Below, one piece after another: positions 61,946 to 64,000 of a stretch of DNA of 64,000 nt; position 1 is the stretch's first letter, and each line of letters starts with the position of its first letter. The stretch covers positions 1,396,001 through 1,460,000 of the forward strand of contig WPIO01000083.1 in assembly GCA_009760855.2 (NCBI GenBank), given 5' to 3'. The notes below the pieces were generated by a model that saw only the letters and a program-made list of their open reading frames with translations, did no database searches and was not told the origin of the DNA. Both the position numbers and the translations under genes were made by a program. Origin of the DNA: Cristatella mucedo (taxonomy: Eukaryota > Bryozoa > Phylactolaemata > Cristatellidae).

Positions 61946-63639
61946 CAAACTTTTCGGACTACTTCGCCATTTCAGGAGGTCAAGAAGGCACACCAGGCCA
62001 GAACAAACCTAGCTCCGGCCGGTGGAGTGGGCGCAGCCGGACGAACAAACAGTCGCAACGGTCGCACAGATGACCACGGCAATTATATCTATTTTTAGTG
62101 AACCTTGCAATATCACCATCAGAACTTCTGTCTGTAGAGCTACCAACCACATTTTGATACAGCTAGAAATTACTGCATGCGTTGCTCATAGAGCTATATT
62201 GAGAGATCGAGGTAGCAAAAAGTGAGGACATTGCATCGGAATCGCGACTTTTATTCGTTGTGGAACAATATCGTAAGATTAATCAAAAGAAAACCAGCTG
62301 CACGCTGGAAAACACTTCAATGTCTACTAGCCACCTTCCCAATACCGATTCCTGCCTTGAGAGCGATCTTGTAACGACGGGTGAACGTAAGAGATTAACA
62401 ATTTATTCTTTATAGAGCTATGAAACGTCCACTAGCGACAGGGCAGCAACAACCTGGCTCTGCATATCAAGCAGTTGCACATTTATTACTGATAATAACG
62501 ATCCAAGAAGTACGATATAATTTTTGCCAAGTCCGATGCATACTTTTTTCGCACCAGGCCTTCTTTGCGAATGTTGTTATGAGTTTCAAACTGAATGGCG
62601 TCAATTAGCCCTCCAGCATACCTGATATAAAGCATATTAGAAATGAGCAAAGCCTTCAGGCACATGACTAATTCAAATTCACAGCATGCTTCGCACTAAT
62701 AGCACAATCCTGTCCCAAACGATCGACTGCCAATATATAAGTAACTGATTCCTGACTGATCAATGTATGCAATTCAATATTTTAGCACTAATTGGTTCAT
62801 TTCACTTTCCATTTGCTTCAATCTTTCTAATCGATTGCAGCTGAATGGTACAAATGAACTCAACGGGCAGGCCTAACGTGACTGATGAGGTTTGTGACTC
62901 TGCATCGTAATTTCACAATTTGTGTGCAAATCCAATCACGGCAAAAAATGGGGATCGCGGGCATTTGTGACGCGGTTACATGTCTGTGGAGCAGGGTACT
63001 TCAGCTTGTCACTCGAAGCTGCAGCCAAGTTGTCCACCATCTTACTGGCTTCAAGAGCAGCGATTACATTTCAAGGTAATTATGGCTGCATATAATGCAA
63101 AGACCCCGACGTGCATCGCTAGCCTTGTAACAAAAGTTTGTTTGGCCTTAATCACAGATGAGTATGTACTGTTTGTAATACTTTGTGTAGGATCGACAGC
63201 TCGTGTCTTTATTGAGAGATACTGTGAGATACCGAAGGTTCTGACCAGAGCGAAGACTTGGGAGATTAGGCATTCACCTACGTGTCACCTATCCCTTACG
63301 TTCAAGAAATCAGTACCAGAGCATGTCTGCCTTTAGACATCCCTCTACACTACCAACATCATCATGAAAGCTATAATTTTTGGCCAACTTAGGTGGTCCT
63401 GGGCTTAGCCGACGCAGCGAAGTGTAATATATGATAATATATGATGAGAAAAAGCTCGATTAGGAAAAGAAGTAACAAAAAACGTAAGGGTAAAACGAAA
63501 AAGAAGTAACAACATGCGTATATAGGTTAACATGAACAAAATATCATGGGAAAGCTTACGCCACAACTTCCTTCTTTTTAGGTTTCTGCTACTCACCGAA
63601 ACGGAAAAACTAGTTTTATTGGGCTTTATGCAATTCAAA

Positions 63640-64000
63640 ACTTATTTATATTTTAAATAATAATACACTCGATATAGCGCCCTCAGATAACTCAATCTCT
63701 TTCTAGGTGCTTTACATTTGCTGCACAGGAAGCACGATCGAGTGGTGAGTGGTAGAATGCTCGATGAACAACATGAATAACATGGTCAGGGGTGACATGC
63801 ACAGGGTCAGCATGCAAGTTTGGTTAGTGGCAGCATGCAACAATGTCAGCACGCATAAGCACATAAAAGACGAGTCACTGGGACCCACTAAATGCTGTCA
63901 TAAATAGGTGCGTTTTTAATTTCTTTTTAAATGTGGTCAACAAGTGGGGAGTGAGTTCCAGGCTGTGAGAGCATACGAACTAAATGCACAATCTCCAAAC
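63640..64000 (-). mobile_element. LINE family A fragment, cut by window end
   Basis: Tail tagcgccctcagataactca and tttctaggtgctttacattt, then the shared 3' sequence to gagttccaggctgtgagagc. Continues beyond the window. Confidence 0.82.

Larger units (their letters stand above)
61000..64000. other. Downstream intergenic region
   Basis: LINE family A remnants at 61290-61945 and from 63640 to the window end; a hAT-like terminus at 61936. 61945-63640 otherwise shows no gene I can support. Confidence 0.65.

Noticed and set aside
62980-63336. 118-codon frame possibly LINE-related
   Set aside because: A faint HFKV..AYNAKTP resemblance to LINE ORF2 ends was too weak to annotate.

Overview
The window is nuclear DNA from an animal, almost certainly an invertebrate. 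It holds three conserved eukaryotic genes that are split by many introns with GT..AG borders, set in repeat-rich DNA with AT and AC microsatellites, LINE 3' ends, tRNA-derived SINEs and a decayed Tc1-type transposase. I see no operons, ribosome-binding sites or prokaryotic gene structure. The exact lineage cannot be fixed from the sequence alone. Gene identities rest on comparison with remembered human proteins.

Layout. (1) 1-4438: upstream DNA with old LINE fragments. (2) 4439-30780, plus strand: a complete cullin-3 gene (CUL3), 17 coding exons, 787 codons plus stop. The tiny first exon (4779-4835) and exon 11 (23062-23189) lie outside any long ATG-started open frame and were found by translating for expected cullin residues with matching splice phase. 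(3) 30780-35978: intergenic, with a SINE, AT/AC arrays, a probable Gypsy integrase scrap and a LINE of family B. (4) 35979-51094, minus strand: a complete PGAP2-like gene (Frag1/DRAM/Sfk1 family), five coding exons, 261 codons plus stop. (5) 51095-51412: a short, CpG-rich divergent promoter. (6) 51413-60995, plus strand: a complete ATG13 gene, six coding exons, 479 codons plus stop. (7) 61000-64000: LINE remnants and otherwise anonymous sequence.

Function. CUL3 is the scaffold of BTB-type ubiquitin ligases. PGAP2 remodels the lipid of GPI anchors in the Golgi. ATG13 is the HORMA-domain adaptor of the ULK1/Atg1 autophagy-initiation complex. CUL3 and PGAP2 are tail to tail; PGAP2 and ATG13 are head to head with 318 bp between start codons. 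I see no sign that the three form one pathway. Family knowledge does link CUL3 adaptors to turnover of ULK1-complex components, but nothing in the sequence shows that here.

Repeats. Two LINE families of the CR1/L2 type recur. Family A ends in a hairpin-like tail followed by (ATT)n. Family B ends in a stretch reading gttacagacggagatacatt. Two SINE groups recur: SINE-1, several copies of which carry a perfect 11-bp palindrome next to the B box, and SINE-2, whose 3' end resembles the family A tail. A roughly 85-bp inverted repeat around a long AT tract (47605-48010) is the most striking non-genic structure. I did not find a convincing new biological system; the points most worth a second look are the shared PGAP2/ATG13 promoter, the ATG13 C-terminal extension, the inverted repeat, and the SINE/LINE relationships.
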